DNA from: Antedon mediterranea
Lineage: Eukaryota > Echinodermata > Crinoidea > Comatulida > Antedonidae
Length of the DNA: 64,000 bases
Assembly (NCBI RefSeq): GCF_964355755.1
Contig: NC_092673.1
Location: 7,941,001 to 8,005,000 of the forward strand
Reading direction: 5' to 3'
The position numbers and the translations under genes are program-made. The notes beneath the pieces were generated by a model. The model was not told where the DNA came from and searched no databases. It saw only the letters and a list, made by a program, of their open reading frames with translations. Below, in pieces: positions 52,795-63,240 of this stretch (positions are counted from its first letter, which is position 1; every line of letters begins with the position of its first letter).

Positions 52795-53250
52795 TATGTA
52801 ACATTAGGGTTGAGGGATGGGAAAGCGGATAGGTACAAAGAGGAACAATTTTTAAATATATTCTTTATCCACTGAGTAACGAAATATTTTGTTCATGTTT
52901 TATAGGCCTATAAATAATATACCTCTAAATACAGTAGGCCTAAAACATTTGCGATTTAATACTTTGTTAAAACTGTCACTGTCATAATCGATTGAAATAT
53001 TAAAGTACATGTCACGATACACCACTACGACGTTTATATTTTTGGTAATTATTAATTAATACAAACGTTGAGAAGGAACTGTCAGTATAAAGTTTATTTG
53101 TATATCTAACAGTAGAGCCTATCCACAGTCTCAGTAATAAAGTTTATTTGTATATATTTTTATATTACATCTAACAGTACGAACATTCACAGTAAGAAAT
53201 GTTCGATTCAAATGAAAAATAGTTAATAGGTATTTACAGTATTGTCAAAG

Positions 53251-53556
53251 TATTGCAAGTTTATTCTCAAAGGGCCCATATATTTACCTACCGTATGTGT
53301 TAAACCAAGGGCTCATAAATTTACCTACAGTACTTGTGTTAAACCAAACTCTGGCAGACTGAGAGATTGGGATGTTCCATTCATCGCAAATCAATACATT
53401 TGTATAATCGTATATTAAATCTATCAAAATAGTATTTTTTAAAGAAAATCGGCCTGTCTTCAACATTATGATGGTGTACTCTAGCTGTTCAACCGGTTTT
53501 CAGCTATTAAAAACAATTATCGTAGGAGGAGATAGAAAAATGCGAAGCCTCCTCGC
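53251..53556. repeat. Direct repeat, copy 2
   Basis: Nearly identical to 52421-52794 apart from the 68-bp unit and scattered substitutions (for example GGGCGCATAAAT versus GGGCTCATAAAT). The two lie 456 bp apart, in an LTR-like arrangement, but no primer-binding site or gag-pol sequence was seen. Confidence 0.85.
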
Positions 53557-53886
53557 ATTTTTTTGGCGGGTATTTTTCAAGATGGACATCCATTAGACAG
53601 TGTATACCACGATCGGAAAACACCCCTATTTGGGGCAAATCGTTGAACCTAAATTCGTTTTAATCGTCAATAACTAATTATCTAACTCAATTTAATTAGT
53701 AAACAGGGTTACATCAGGCGGTTAAAATCAGTACCGAAAGTACGAACCAACTTTACATACCATCGAGTGAAAATTCTAGAAGTAAGGCGCGATTTACCGA
53801 ATTTTGCCCTTACGTAAATTTATATATAGATAACAATAATAGTTTAAGTAACTCACAGAAGTTAGGCGTAAAAAATCTTTAATTCA

Positions 53887-55680
53887 AGAATGAAGAGAGA
53901 TATTTTGGAGACAAATTACATTGTTAAATTTAGATTACAAAATAATGGCACATGCTCTTTCAAACAGACTAAAAAATCCATTAAGGTCTATTATTAGTAA
54001 TGATCAAATAGGATATATTAATGGGAGATTTGGAGGAGAAAATATTAAACTGGTTGAAAATGTGTTGTCTTATACGAAAGAAAAGCAAATACCAGGAGCC
54101 ATGATTTTTGTAGACTTTGCTAAGGCTTTCGACTCAATAGATAAAAACATAATGTTAAGTGTGGTGGTGGTTGGTGGTTTATCTTTTGTACATTGGATAA
54201 AAGTAATATACATAGGCTCTAGATGTATGGTTAAAAATAACGGATGGGTTTCAAAAAGTGTAAATATGGAATGTGGAGTATGTCAAGGTTGCCCGTTGTC
54301 TGCACTATTATTTACTCTTGTAGTAGAGATAATGGCAATGAATATAAGTAATTTATTGTGAAAGGGAATTGAATTACCTGAGAATAAGGTTATTGATAAA
54401 ATTGGGAAAATACCACAGCTCGTTGATGACAGTGATTTTAGCTTAGTGAAAATAGCTTAAAATAGTTTGCCATTGAAATTAATGCTTTTTTGTAATATTT
54501 CGAGGTTAAAGCTAAATAAATTCAGAATAAACTAGCAACCCCTCTTGTGTCACTTTGACGAAAAAGCCAGTAACATTTCTTGGAATTTATGCTGGTTATG
54601 AAAAAGGTATTTGTGAAAAAAAAATGGGATGATAAAATTAGGGACTTAGAGAATACTTTGAGGCTATGGGAAAAAACTACACCTTACTTTCTTTGGAAAA
54701 ATCATCATAATTAAAAGTCTAGCAATTTCAAAATTAATATACAATGCTAGTATTATTGATGTACCGAAACATATATTTCCAATGGTAGAAAAGTTACTGT
54801 ATAGATTCTTATGGGGAAATAAAGAGAAAATATTAAGAGGAAACACTTATAAATAGAATAGAAGAGTGAGGGGTTATTATGATTGATTTTTATGTATTTG
54901 TGAACTCATTAAAGGTAAACTGGGTTAAGAGATTACTAAGCCCAGACCCAGGAAAGTGGACATGTATTCCAAAATATGACATGTACCCTATAGAAAGTAC
55001 ATTAGAGATGAGTAAGTTTAATTTTGAAGAGCATAAACAATTACAAATTATGCCTGAATTTTATTTAAATAATTAGGATTAATGTGATTGTGAAAATAAA
55101 TAATATTGAACTTTTAGATCCTCAAAATGTACAGGAAATTAAATCTCCGTGTGGGAAAATAAACGTATACTGGCAGACGGAAAATCTTTATACTTCAAAG
55201 ATTGGTTAAAGTCGGGACAATTCGTGACATTTTGGTCAATAACATAATTTTAAGTCTTAGAGGTTTGATTCCCACGTTATTAGTAAAGCATAATGGGATA
55301 ATAGAATACTTCAAGCTAATGATATTTCTATTGAATGGAAGGAAGTATTGGCACAACCTAGAAAAATAACAAGTTAATGTTGAAATTAAAAATGCATTAT
55401 TTCAATCAAATGTTAAAACATGTTTTTATGAAGTTTATAAATAAATTAACGACAGTGCCAATCTCCCAAGTAAAATGGGAAATAGAGTTTTTAAATAAGA
55501 CTATGGTATGGGATAAAATATGGAATAATAAAGTAAAAGATATAAAGCATAATATGGTAAAAGTTGCGCAATTCAATTTTACATTTAACGTTTACATCGC
55601 ATACTTGTTTGTAATAGACTACACATTTGGAACTGGTCTAAAACTAATGTTGGTGACAGATGCAATAATGTGATAGAAAA
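53887..55680 (+). pseudogene. Tx1/L1-like non-LTR retrotransposon, reverse transcriptase and 3' part (broken)
   Basis: Reading resumes with FWRQITLLNLDYKIMAHALS and continues in one open frame (53921-54361): IISNDQIGYINGRFGGENI, MIFVDFAKAFDSID (RT motif with catalytic Asp) and GVCQGCPLSALLFTLVVEIM. Then the YxDD-box variant LVDDSD at about 54417-54434, KPVTFLGIYAGY, and SLAISKLIYNASIIDVPKHI followed by FLWGNKEKI, all typical of the L1/Tx1 clade. A later frame (55377-55673) is probably the 3' part. Stops and frameshifts show it is dead. Confidence 0.82.
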
Positions 55681-55751
55681 CAGGAGAAGAACACATGTTA
55701 CTTGTTAAAGTGATTAAGCCAGCAGTTTGGAGAAAGTTCAATGCTCTTATT

Positions 55752-55848
55752 AATCGCGTGTAGTCGCATACAACACGATTCTACAGCTCACTATGTCGGT
55801 CGGTCGGTCGGTCGGTTGGGCAATAAACACTAGCTTGAGCACGCGACT
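55752..55848. mobile_element. Short relative of repeat family M (97 bp)
   Basis: TCGCGTGTAGTCGCAT at the left, CTCACTATGTCGGTCGGTCG in the middle and AGCACGCGACT at the right match the two ends of the element at 58248-58999, with the interior missing. Looks like an internal-deletion derivative. Confidence 0.6.
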
Positions 55849-56112
55849 GCAGCGATGCATATGGCCTTGTTGTTGAATGCTTTCAAAGTGCTGAAGAACA
55901 ATCTCGTACACACACTGGTAATGGTTGAATTATTTTGGTTAAAAAAAAATTATAATACCTTTTGTCAAGTATGCTTTTAGTATTATTTATCCGATGGTTG
56001 TACTTGAAATTTAGTTGAATAAAGCTGACAACCGGACACGTACATGTAAAGATAAGACAACCTGTAACCTGTAATACATATCTCGGTAAGTCGACACTCT
56101 TGCACTTTCCTT

Positions 56113-56242
56113 GTGCTTTTATATCTTATACTTTTATATCTTATACTATTATATCTTATACTTTTATACCTTGTACTATTATATCTTGTACTTTTTAATC
56201 TTGTACTTTTATATCTTGTACTTTTATATCTTATACTTTTTC
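56113..56242. repeat. 15-bp minisatellite (about 9 units)
   Basis: Units of CTTTTATATCTTATA with small variants. On the minus strand it gives a repetitive RYKST/RYKSI frame, which is a by-product of the repeat. Confidence 0.8.
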
Positions 56243-56279
56243 TTGTGAAATATATTTCACAATACTTGTACAAGATGGA

Positions 56280-57404
56280 TACATCACAGTGACGCTCTCT
56301 TTTTGATTTTTTAGGATCATTTTTTTAAAATGTGGGATTCCCATGTTAATTACATTATTAAAATAAAAAAAGTAAAAAATCATAAACTCCATTATTTACG
56401 TACCCTTACGTCATGGCGTCTTTTTACTATCTACCTTGGGTTGGGTACAATTAGTGATCGACGTCGTGGGCTCTGTTTTTCATTTGACAAGCCTTTGTGC
56501 CAACTCTTCTTTTCTAAAAACCCTTCCCCTTATCACACCTGGCATAGACACTACCTCTTCTTGAATCGCATTGTGCATCTAAACGCCACCTGTTCCGTAG
56601 ATGGTTTTGATTGATAAACAAACAATGCTTATACATTTAAATTAAAGTTTGATTTTTAAGTATGTTTTTTTTGTACAATAATATATATATTTTGCTATAA
56701 ATGAACGTTTTGTATATTCATATATCTAATTTTATGAATGAATTTTATAATAACTTTTGAACTGTTTAAACTTTTGATATTTTTTCACTCAATTTTTGAT
56801 TCAAATTAAATCTCGATTCAGCATTTTTGCTGCTATGTTTTAATATTATTGAATTTGAATAAATACTAATAAATAAATATAACGTCAATATTTATATGGG
56901 GTTCTGAATAATTTTGTAATAATGTATTGTACTAAACTTATTGAATAAAATCATGGTCAGAAATCAGATTTTGAAAAAAAAATGTTTGTACATTTATTGG
57001 TTCCATTGATTTTTACTATCTTCCTAAACATTGATTAGACGATCTCCGATTGAGAAAATATCTACCAACATTATGATTAGATCTATGCCTACTACGTGAA
57101 AAAGTGAAGATTTTAAAAGGAATGAAATTAGAAAGAAGTTTATTATCGGTTGAAATGAGTTTTACACATTTACTTTATCTCAGTTTATACAAACAACTAT
57201 TAACTACTTTTATTAATTTAGAGATTACAGATTTTTGAATTTTAAACCTATAATTTAAGAAATAACAAAAAAAAAACGTATTCGATTGTGAAACCAACCA
57301 ATATGTGGGTGGAGTTAACAAAGGAACACAATTCTTATAAAATCGTATTAAGCGTAGGCATTGGGTTTTCTGTAAGGTACAAGCTTACAGAGACAATTAA
57401 ATAT
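56280..57404. other. AT-rich inter-element sequence
   Basis: No recognised gene. A 94-codon frame at 56330-56614 has no hallmark of any family I know. The rest is simple AT-rich DNA; an A-rich end near 56870 could be another retroelement tail. Confidence 0.3.
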
Positions 57405-57620
57405 CTTCGTATTAATCAAACTAAAAGGTAATTGATAACTTGAACTGAAATGAAAAAATAACTTGAGGCTTCTAATTGATTTGATCACCGATGCTTAAAA
57501 TGTTTTAAAATTTTCGTATAACCAAACTAAAGGTAATTGATAACTTAAACTGAAATGAAAAAAAAAATTGAGGCTTCTAATTGATTTGATCACCGATGCT
57601 TAAAATGTTTTCAAATTAAA
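57405..57620. repeat. Tandem duplication of about 107 bp
   Basis: Two copies of TCGTATTAATCAAACTAAA/TCGTATAACCAAACTAAA ... GAGGCTTCTAATTGATTTGA TCACCGATGCTTAAAATGTTTT. It abuts the inverted Penelope fragment and may be part of that element's terminal repeat. Confidence 0.75.
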
Positions 57621-57740
57621 TCTATTACATTTGAATGTTCCAGTTGATTCATTACCTTTGTTTTGTAATTTAGATTTAACTAAAGTGTCTTTAATGCTTT
57701 GATCACGTCTGTAAACTATCATGGGAGGTTCTTAAAAAAT
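57620..57740 (-). pseudogene. Penelope-like element fragment, inverted copy
   Basis: About 115 bp here are the near-perfect reverse complement of about 57893-58008 inside the GIY-YIG frame (for example ACGTCTGTAAACTATCATGG versus CCATGATAGCTTACAGACGT). The two arms face each other across about 150 bp, forming a head-to-head inverted repeat. Confidence 0.85.
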
Positions 57741-57825
57741 ATCTTTTGTAGCGGATTTATCTTCAGTCAAAATTTAAAAGTTATCGCGGACAATGTTAAT
57801 AACCTTCTTATTCATAGGATGACAC

Positions 57826-58247
57826 GTGAGGACACAAGCATTTGTATGTGTAGGTTGCAATGTGTCCTCGTGCGTTAACTGGCAAACTTTTCAAAAACCA
57901 CCCATGATAGCTTACAGACGTGATCAAAGCATTAAAGACACTTTAGTTAAATCTAAATTACAAAACAAAGGTAATGAATCAACTGGAACATTCAAATGTA
58001 ATAGAAATAGATGTTCGACATGTAATTACGTTTCATGTTCAAACCAAATAGTAGGACCTTCTGGTAATTATGTTATCACAGATCGTATTACGTGCACCAC
58101 TAGAAATCTAGTTTATTGCATTTCGTGTACTAAATGTAATATGCTTTATATTGGTGAAACTAAACGCAGGTTAGGTGATAGGTTTGTAGAACATTTAAGG
58201 TCTATTAAACTAAAGACTCCCGGATTACCTGTAGCCACCCATTTTTA
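57826..58247 (+). pseudogene. Penelope-like retroelement, GIY-YIG endonuclease domain (interrupted)
   Basis: A 140-codon frame holds a Cys-rich block (CNRNRCSTCNYVSC), then LVYCISCTKCNMLYIGETKR and RFVEHLRSI, the GIY-YIG endonuclease of Penelope-like elements (Y...YIGET..R, EH). The frame breaks after PVATHF where another element (58248-58999) has inserted. The tail NEHSLSDITISGVKVC at 59001-59182 ends the same ORF. The reverse transcriptase that should precede it is absent. A frame slip remains at the junction, so the copy is inactive. Confidence 0.85.
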
Positions 58248-58999
58248 GTCGCGTGGAAGCGACTCTATAGTTCACTATGTCGGTCGGTCGGTCTGTCTGT
58301 CTGTCTGTCGGTCTGTCGGTCTGTCTGTCGGTCTGTCTGTCTGTCGGTCCGGTATCACTATGCGTTTTATCGCTTTATGACCTTATCTTGATATCAGTTT
58401 AATCTAGCTAAATCAATTTTTCACAGAATATTCCTTATGGCCAGGAATCGATGTGGTTATGATTTCACGGTGCGCAATAAAAAATTACGCGGTCTACGCA
58501 CGATTTAATGAAATCACGTTTGTAATATCTTAACAGCCATGAATCACAATTAAATAAAATTTGGTACTCATAAATTTCAGGGCATAAATCATCATATGGC
58601 AATACAATTACGTGCGTAGCGCATGTAACGCATGCGTACGCGCGCCTAAAATTTTCAAAATTTATTTTCGATGAAATAAGAGTACGTTTCAGACAATTTT
58701 AAGTGTTTACAAAATTGCCATGAGTGCGCAAATTTTTGCGCGCGCACTGCGCGTTAAATGTTATTGCGCACTCTTTTTGCCCGATTTCTGTTTTCTTTAC
58801 TTACTTTTCAACTCGAAATTACGTTATACGAGCACATCAAAAGTGACAGGCTACGCACGTGTAAATTAAAAAAATATAAATGTTTTTAAAGATTTCAACA
58901 TTTTTAAACATGTTCAGTAATTTCGGTCAGTATAGTTCACTATGTCGGTCAGTCCGTCTGTCTGTCGGTCCGGTATCACTATGCATTGTAGCACGCGAC
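58248..58999. mobile_element. 752-bp TIR element (family M) inserted in the Penelope ORF
   Basis: Ends GTCGCGTG and CACGCGAC are inverted, flanked by TTA at 58245-58247 and 59000-59002. Both ends also carry direct copies of TATAGTTCACTATGTCGGTC plus (GTCG/GTCT)n and GGTCCGGTATCACTATGC. The interior (58375-58860) matches 38255-38830. Non-coding. A TTA duplication is compatible with a Harbinger-type target, a TA with mariner-type; I cannot decide. Confidence 0.75.
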
Positions 59000-59000
59000 T

Positions 59001-59182
59001 TAATGGCTGTTGGCCTTGTTTGTAATAATGAGCATTCCCTTTCGGATATTACAATTTCTGGTGTTAAGGTATGTAATGGTTCTGAGACATCTCGTAGAAT
59101 TATAGAAGAAAGAATAATTGTAAAGCTTGGCACTCTTGCCCCTACCGGCATAAATGTACAATTTAGATGTTTTAAACATTAA
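59001..59182 (+). pseudogene. Penelope-like element, C-terminal tail after the insertion
   Basis: In-frame MAVGLVCNNEHSLSDITISG and INVQFRCFKH then stop, continuing the GIY-YIG ORF from 57826-58247. The upstream part of the longer ORF (58880-59000) is inside the inserted element and unrelated. Confidence 0.75.
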
Positions 59183-59988
59183 TTTTGCCAGAGACATTCA
59201 TTTCATTTCATTTCATTTATTTATTTCACTTTACAAATATATAAATATAAAGTGGAGGGGCCTAAAAGAAAGCAAAGCTTGTGGTGAATAGGCTCCTCAA
59301 AACAAAACAAATAAAATATAAATAATATAACACAATTAGAAACTCCAAAAAAACAACAATTAAACTAATATCTTTTCTCTAACACATAAGTTTAAAATGT
59401 TTAAAACTAAAAAAACAAGTAAAAAATAGATTATATAAATTATTTAAGAAATATCAAATATATCAATAATAAAAGAATTTACAAAGAACCTTCAACCAAT
59501 AATAGTTTAAATTGACGTTTAAATAAAGCACAGTTATGAGATTTTTTAAGAGATAAAGGAAGAGAATTCCAGAGTTTAGGTCCAGTGTATACAAGGGTAT
59601 TCATTTTAAGACTAGTTCGAGTAAATGGCAGGTGATACTGATCTTTTTGTCTTGTTTGGTGAGTGTGGTATTGTTTATTTTGAGTGAATATTTACTGGAT
59701 ATTATAGGTGGTAAGTGTCCGGCGGTTAATTGAAACATGATGACACCAACATTAAATCTATAGAGATCCTCAATTTTTAATATTTTATTTTTTTGAAAGA
59801 AATCTTTGGTGTAAGCACGAAAAGTTACCCCTGAGATAATTCTGACAGCTCGTTTCTGGATTAATAAAATTTTAGTAATAATTGATTTTGAAGCATTTCC
59901 CCAAGCAAGAACACCATAATTTAAGTACGATAAAATAAGAGTAGAATATAAAATATTTAATACTTTTTGAGGAAATATTGATTTCAAT

Positions 59989-60803
59989 TTATACATCATG
60001 CCAACATTTTTTGATAATAATTTTCCAGTCAAGTCTGTCGTCAATAAATATACCAAGAAATTTTGTGTTGGTTATTTGATTAATAGGAACATTGTTGAAA
60101 ATAATATCTTTTGATAACATACTATATTTGTTACTAAACAACATAAAATTGGTTTTTAGCATATTTAGTGATAGCTTGTTTGCATGTATCCAAGTAGTCA
60201 CCTTTTTTAGTTCTTGATTAACGATGTCACAGAGACTATCTGGATCATCATGTGAATAAAACAGACTTGAATCATCCGCAAACAGTATTGACGACATGAC
60301 ATTAGATATATTATTGAAATCATTTGCATAAATTATGAAGAGAAGTGGGCCCAGAATCGAACCCTGGGGGACACCACATGTAACAGGTCTGCAGCTTGAT
60401 TCAAAATTATTTAATGATACAAATTGTTGCCTATCAGAAAGGTAACTTCTAAACCATTTTTGAGCCACCCCTCTAATTCCATAGTTTGATAATTTATGCA
60501 GTAAGATTAACAGTATCGAAAGCTTTGGAGTAATCGAGGAAAATACCAATTGTATGCATATGATTATCTAAGGCTGATGTAGTCAACGAAGTGTAAAATG
60601 GCACGTGACGTAGTGTGCTTTTCTCTAAATCCAAATTGAATGTTTGAAAAAATATTACACTGGTTTAAAAAATGTAAAGTCCGCATATATACAAGCTTTT
60701 CTAAAATTTGTGAAAATGATGTCAATAGTGAAATTGGTCGGTAATTTAATGCTTCTTGAGGACTTCCTTTCTTTAATAAAGGAATTACTTTCGCAATTTT
60801 CAT
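59989..60803 (-). pseudogene. CR1/Jockey-type element: reverse transcriptase domain
   Basis: KVIPLLKKGSPQEALNYRPI followed by SLLTSFSQILEKL, NIQFGFREKHTTSRAILHFV, GVPQGSILGPLLFIIYANDF, then SSILFADDSSLF (FADD catalytic box) and FLGIFIDDRLDW. Two frames (60803-60564 and 60549-59989) are needed. C-terminal WNSLPLSLKK lies near 59560. Confidence 0.9.
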
Positions 60804-61357
60804 TCTTTTAGGGACACACCCGTTACATATTGAAAGATTATATATATGAGTTAAAGGCGTTACAATGTTGGGAATAATGCTTTTAATTAAATCATTGCTT
60901 ATTCCATCAAATCCAGGACTTTTTTTTTCTTAAGGGTATTTACACTATCAATAACGTCCATTTCCGTTATTGGAACGAAAAAAATACTGTTTTTATTCGG
61001 ATCATTCATATAACTATGAAAAGATTTGTTTGTAGTTGGAATCGATTGTGCTAAGGAAGTGCCAATATTTGAGAAATATTCATTGAGGCGTTCAACTATG
61101 ATCTGTTTGTCATCGATAGTTTGACCATTAATTTTTAATTTTCCGATCGCTTTGCGACTTTGGTCGGGATTCAACACAGAATTTATCACTTTCCACGTTC
61201 TTCGTATACGGATTGAAATTGACCGAAAAATAGTCTTTCTTAGCAGAACGTATTAAGGATGTAAGAATATTTTTATATTTGTTATATTTCGTCTTAGATT
61301 CGAGTGTTTTAGAAATTTTAAATTTATAAAAAAGTTTGTTCTTCTTATTTATTGATT

Positions 61358-62293
61358 TTAATATAGACCTTGATATCCATGGCATACGAGGGATTTTTTT
61401 ACGACTTCTGACACGACTTGCCCTTTGACTAAAACATCATTTTGAAGAAATTTAAGTCTTTCCATAAATACATCAAAAGACTTGTTAGCGTCATTTTCAT
61501 CTAGAACTAATTGCCAATCAGAGTTTGCCAAACGTTCTTTAAAGTGAGCCAACGATTGGGGATTAAAAGAGTAGATTGTCTTATTACAATGACAGTTACA
61601 ATGTTGATTAACCGTTAGCGAGGTTTTTGCAAATATCGGAAAATGATCCGATATATCGGATACAATAATTCCCGAGACCGGGAAAGGGTGGATATTGCTA
61701 AAAATATTGTCAAGTAACGTAGATGAAGTATCAGTTACACGTGTAGGTTTGGTAATAAGTGGAATAAGTGAAAATGAAATTAATGTATCTAGAAATTCAC
61801 TAATGCGTGCATTTTCATCGTGATGTAGTAAATTTAAATTTAAATCTCCCATAATAAACACATTTTTATTTGTTAATGCTTGATGTGAATGAATGTTTTC
61901 AATTTCAGTGTTAAATAATGATATGTTACTTTGTGGTGGTCTGTACACAACTCCAACGACAATATTTTTTTTATTAGGACATCTGATTTCTACAAAAATA
62001 GATTCCAATATGTCATTCATAAATTGTAATTCAGATAATTCTTGGCAATCGAAGGTAGAAGGCAAGTATATTGCTACACCACCTCCACGTTGATCGCTAG
62101 GTCTACTGTTTGTTAACAAATTATAGCCAGGGAGTGAGTAAAGGTTATGTGAAGAATCAGATAGCCAAGTCTCTGTGAGACCAACAATTGTAGGAGCAGA
62201 ATCAATATGTGATAAAAAAGAATTATAGAGGTGGTCAAAATTTGTATTCATGCTACGGATATTGAAGTGTTCTGGAAGACCGCCGAATCGCAA
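61358..62293 (-). pseudogene. CR1/Jockey-type element: AP endonuclease domain
   Basis: A 311-codon frame with the expected motifs in order: FNIRSMN, GLTETWLSD, RGGGVAIYL, VVGVVYRPP, FIMGDLNLN, TKPTRVTDTSSTLLDNIFSN and SDISDHFPI. Catalytic-site residues (N, E, D/N and SDH) are present. This is the best-preserved part of the element. Confidence 0.9.
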
Positions 62294-62420
62294 GTTGTAA
62301 GATCTTCAGTGCCGTTCGAGCTTATTCCGACAGTTGTTTTTGCATCGTTGACAACTTCAATTTTTCATTTCCAACATCAGCCGAAACATCTTTAATGTTC
62401 GCATCTAGCAGTTTTATTTT

Positions 62421-62735
62421 TTAAATCCGATATTGAAGCACATGCGAATTCAATTGATTTTTCAAACTCAGACTGCTTGGTTTCAACATGGAGGTATATA
62501 ATATATACCTCCATGGTTTCAAGCAGGGAGATTTCAAGTGTGTCCATCCTCGTACAAGCATGGTTTGTTGGTTACGCAAGACCGAATCCAGCTGGTCACG
62601 AATACCGCGCAGATCTGTTGTTAGTCCTACAAGTTCACGCCTCAATAGCTCTGCGTCGGTTTCGGCGACAGCGGCTTCCAGTTTTGGTGGCTCAGGTGAT
62701 GTTGGGGCTAGGACTATTTCCTTCTTTTTTGGCAT
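62421..62735 (-). pseudogene. ORF1-like remnant of the CR1/Jockey-type element
   Basis: Starts MPKKKEIVLAPTSPEPPKLE, then a short coiled coil (ELLRRELVGLTTDLRGIRDQ). It is interrupted by a 28-bp palindromic insertion at 62487-62514. ORF1 identity is inferred from position ahead of the endonuclease and coiled-coil character. Confidence 0.5.
62487..62514. mobile_element. 28-bp palindromic insertion with 8-bp direct repeats
   Basis: CATGGAGGTATATA and its complement form arms around a single base, flanked on both sides by GGTTTCAA (62479-62486 and 62515-62522). An 8-bp target duplication is typical of hAT-type transposition, so this may be a remnant left after most of an element was lost, or a tiny palindromic insert. 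Confidence 0.65.
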
Positions 62736-63076
62736 TCGGACTTAAAATTTCACCGTGTAATTAAGATGTGGTATACTAAAAATGAAATACTCACAGTTCA
62801 AATATACTTAGACTTGATGATAGTTAGATATTAGTAACGTTTTAGAGGATATTTATATATATATAAACACAACAGGCAAAGAACATTAATTCTAAACCGC
62901 CCGGTGATATACTGAAATTTAATTAATTAATTTGAAACGATAAAGATGAGGAAATCTGTGAGAATGTTTATATATATAAACATAGATCAGCATGCCATAA
63001 ACAATTTCAATTTAAAATGTATATTAATATTAATAAAACCAACAGTGAACTCATGGTTCAATCACCACTTTACAGG

Positions 63077-63210
63077 AGGGAACTTTGTGTGACAAAAAAT
63101 GAGATGTGCCCATTATACACACGATGATGTCATATCACTAGGGGCCTACCATATTTGGACACATCACATCTTTTTTATCAAAGAAGTTTGATAGTGTAGA
63201 CAGAACTTAT
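63077..63210. mobile_element. MITE family A, copy 6
   Basis: GACAAAAAATGAGATGTGCC, GATGATGTCATATCACTA and AGTTTGATAGTGTAGACAGA. Ends 30 bp before the start codon of the next gene, so it may supply part of its leader or promoter. Confidence 0.7.
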
Positions 63211-63240
63211 AAAATATCTGATTTATTTTCCTATAGAACA

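Larger units (their letters stand above)
51266..53886. mobile_element. 2.6-kb repeat-rich insertion splitting the Tx1/L1-like ORF
   Basis: The L1-type reading stops near TTCTTTAAATTAC (about 51260) and resumes near TCTTTAATTC (about 53880); the similar TCTTTAA(A)TT could be a target duplication. Inside are a hairpin (AGATGGCACGCTCGC...GCGTACCATCT, 51271-51303), a pair of near-identical blocks of about 306 bp (52421-52794 and 53251-53556), and sequence with no recognised coding capacity. Element type unknown. Confidence 0.55.
59195..62760 (-). pseudogene. CR1/Jockey-type non-LTR retrotransposon, nearly full length, frameshifted
   Basis: Minus-strand order from 62760 down: ORF1-like remnant (62735-62421), AP endonuclease (62293-61358), linker (61385-60899), reverse transcriptase (60880-59989) and C-terminal part (60056-59460), then a 3' UTR and an (AAATG)n-like 3' tail at 59195-59225. 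The reading frame changes in a poly-A run at about 60925 and again near 60560 and 60020, so no intact ORF2 remains. The tail starts 12 bp after the Penelope stop codon, so insertion was at the end of that element. Confidence 0.85.

Noticed and set aside
55983-56273. 96-codon frame with RYKSTRYKS repeats
   Set aside because: Simple translation of a 15-bp minisatellite on the minus strand.
56330-56614. 94-codon frame between the Tx1-like and Penelope-like remnants
   Set aside because: No family motif or splice context recognised; may be retroelement debris, not called as a gene.
57405-57620. Hammerhead ribozyme of the Penelope-like element
   Set aside because: Looked for the CTGATGA...GAAA core on both strands in the terminal repeats; not found.
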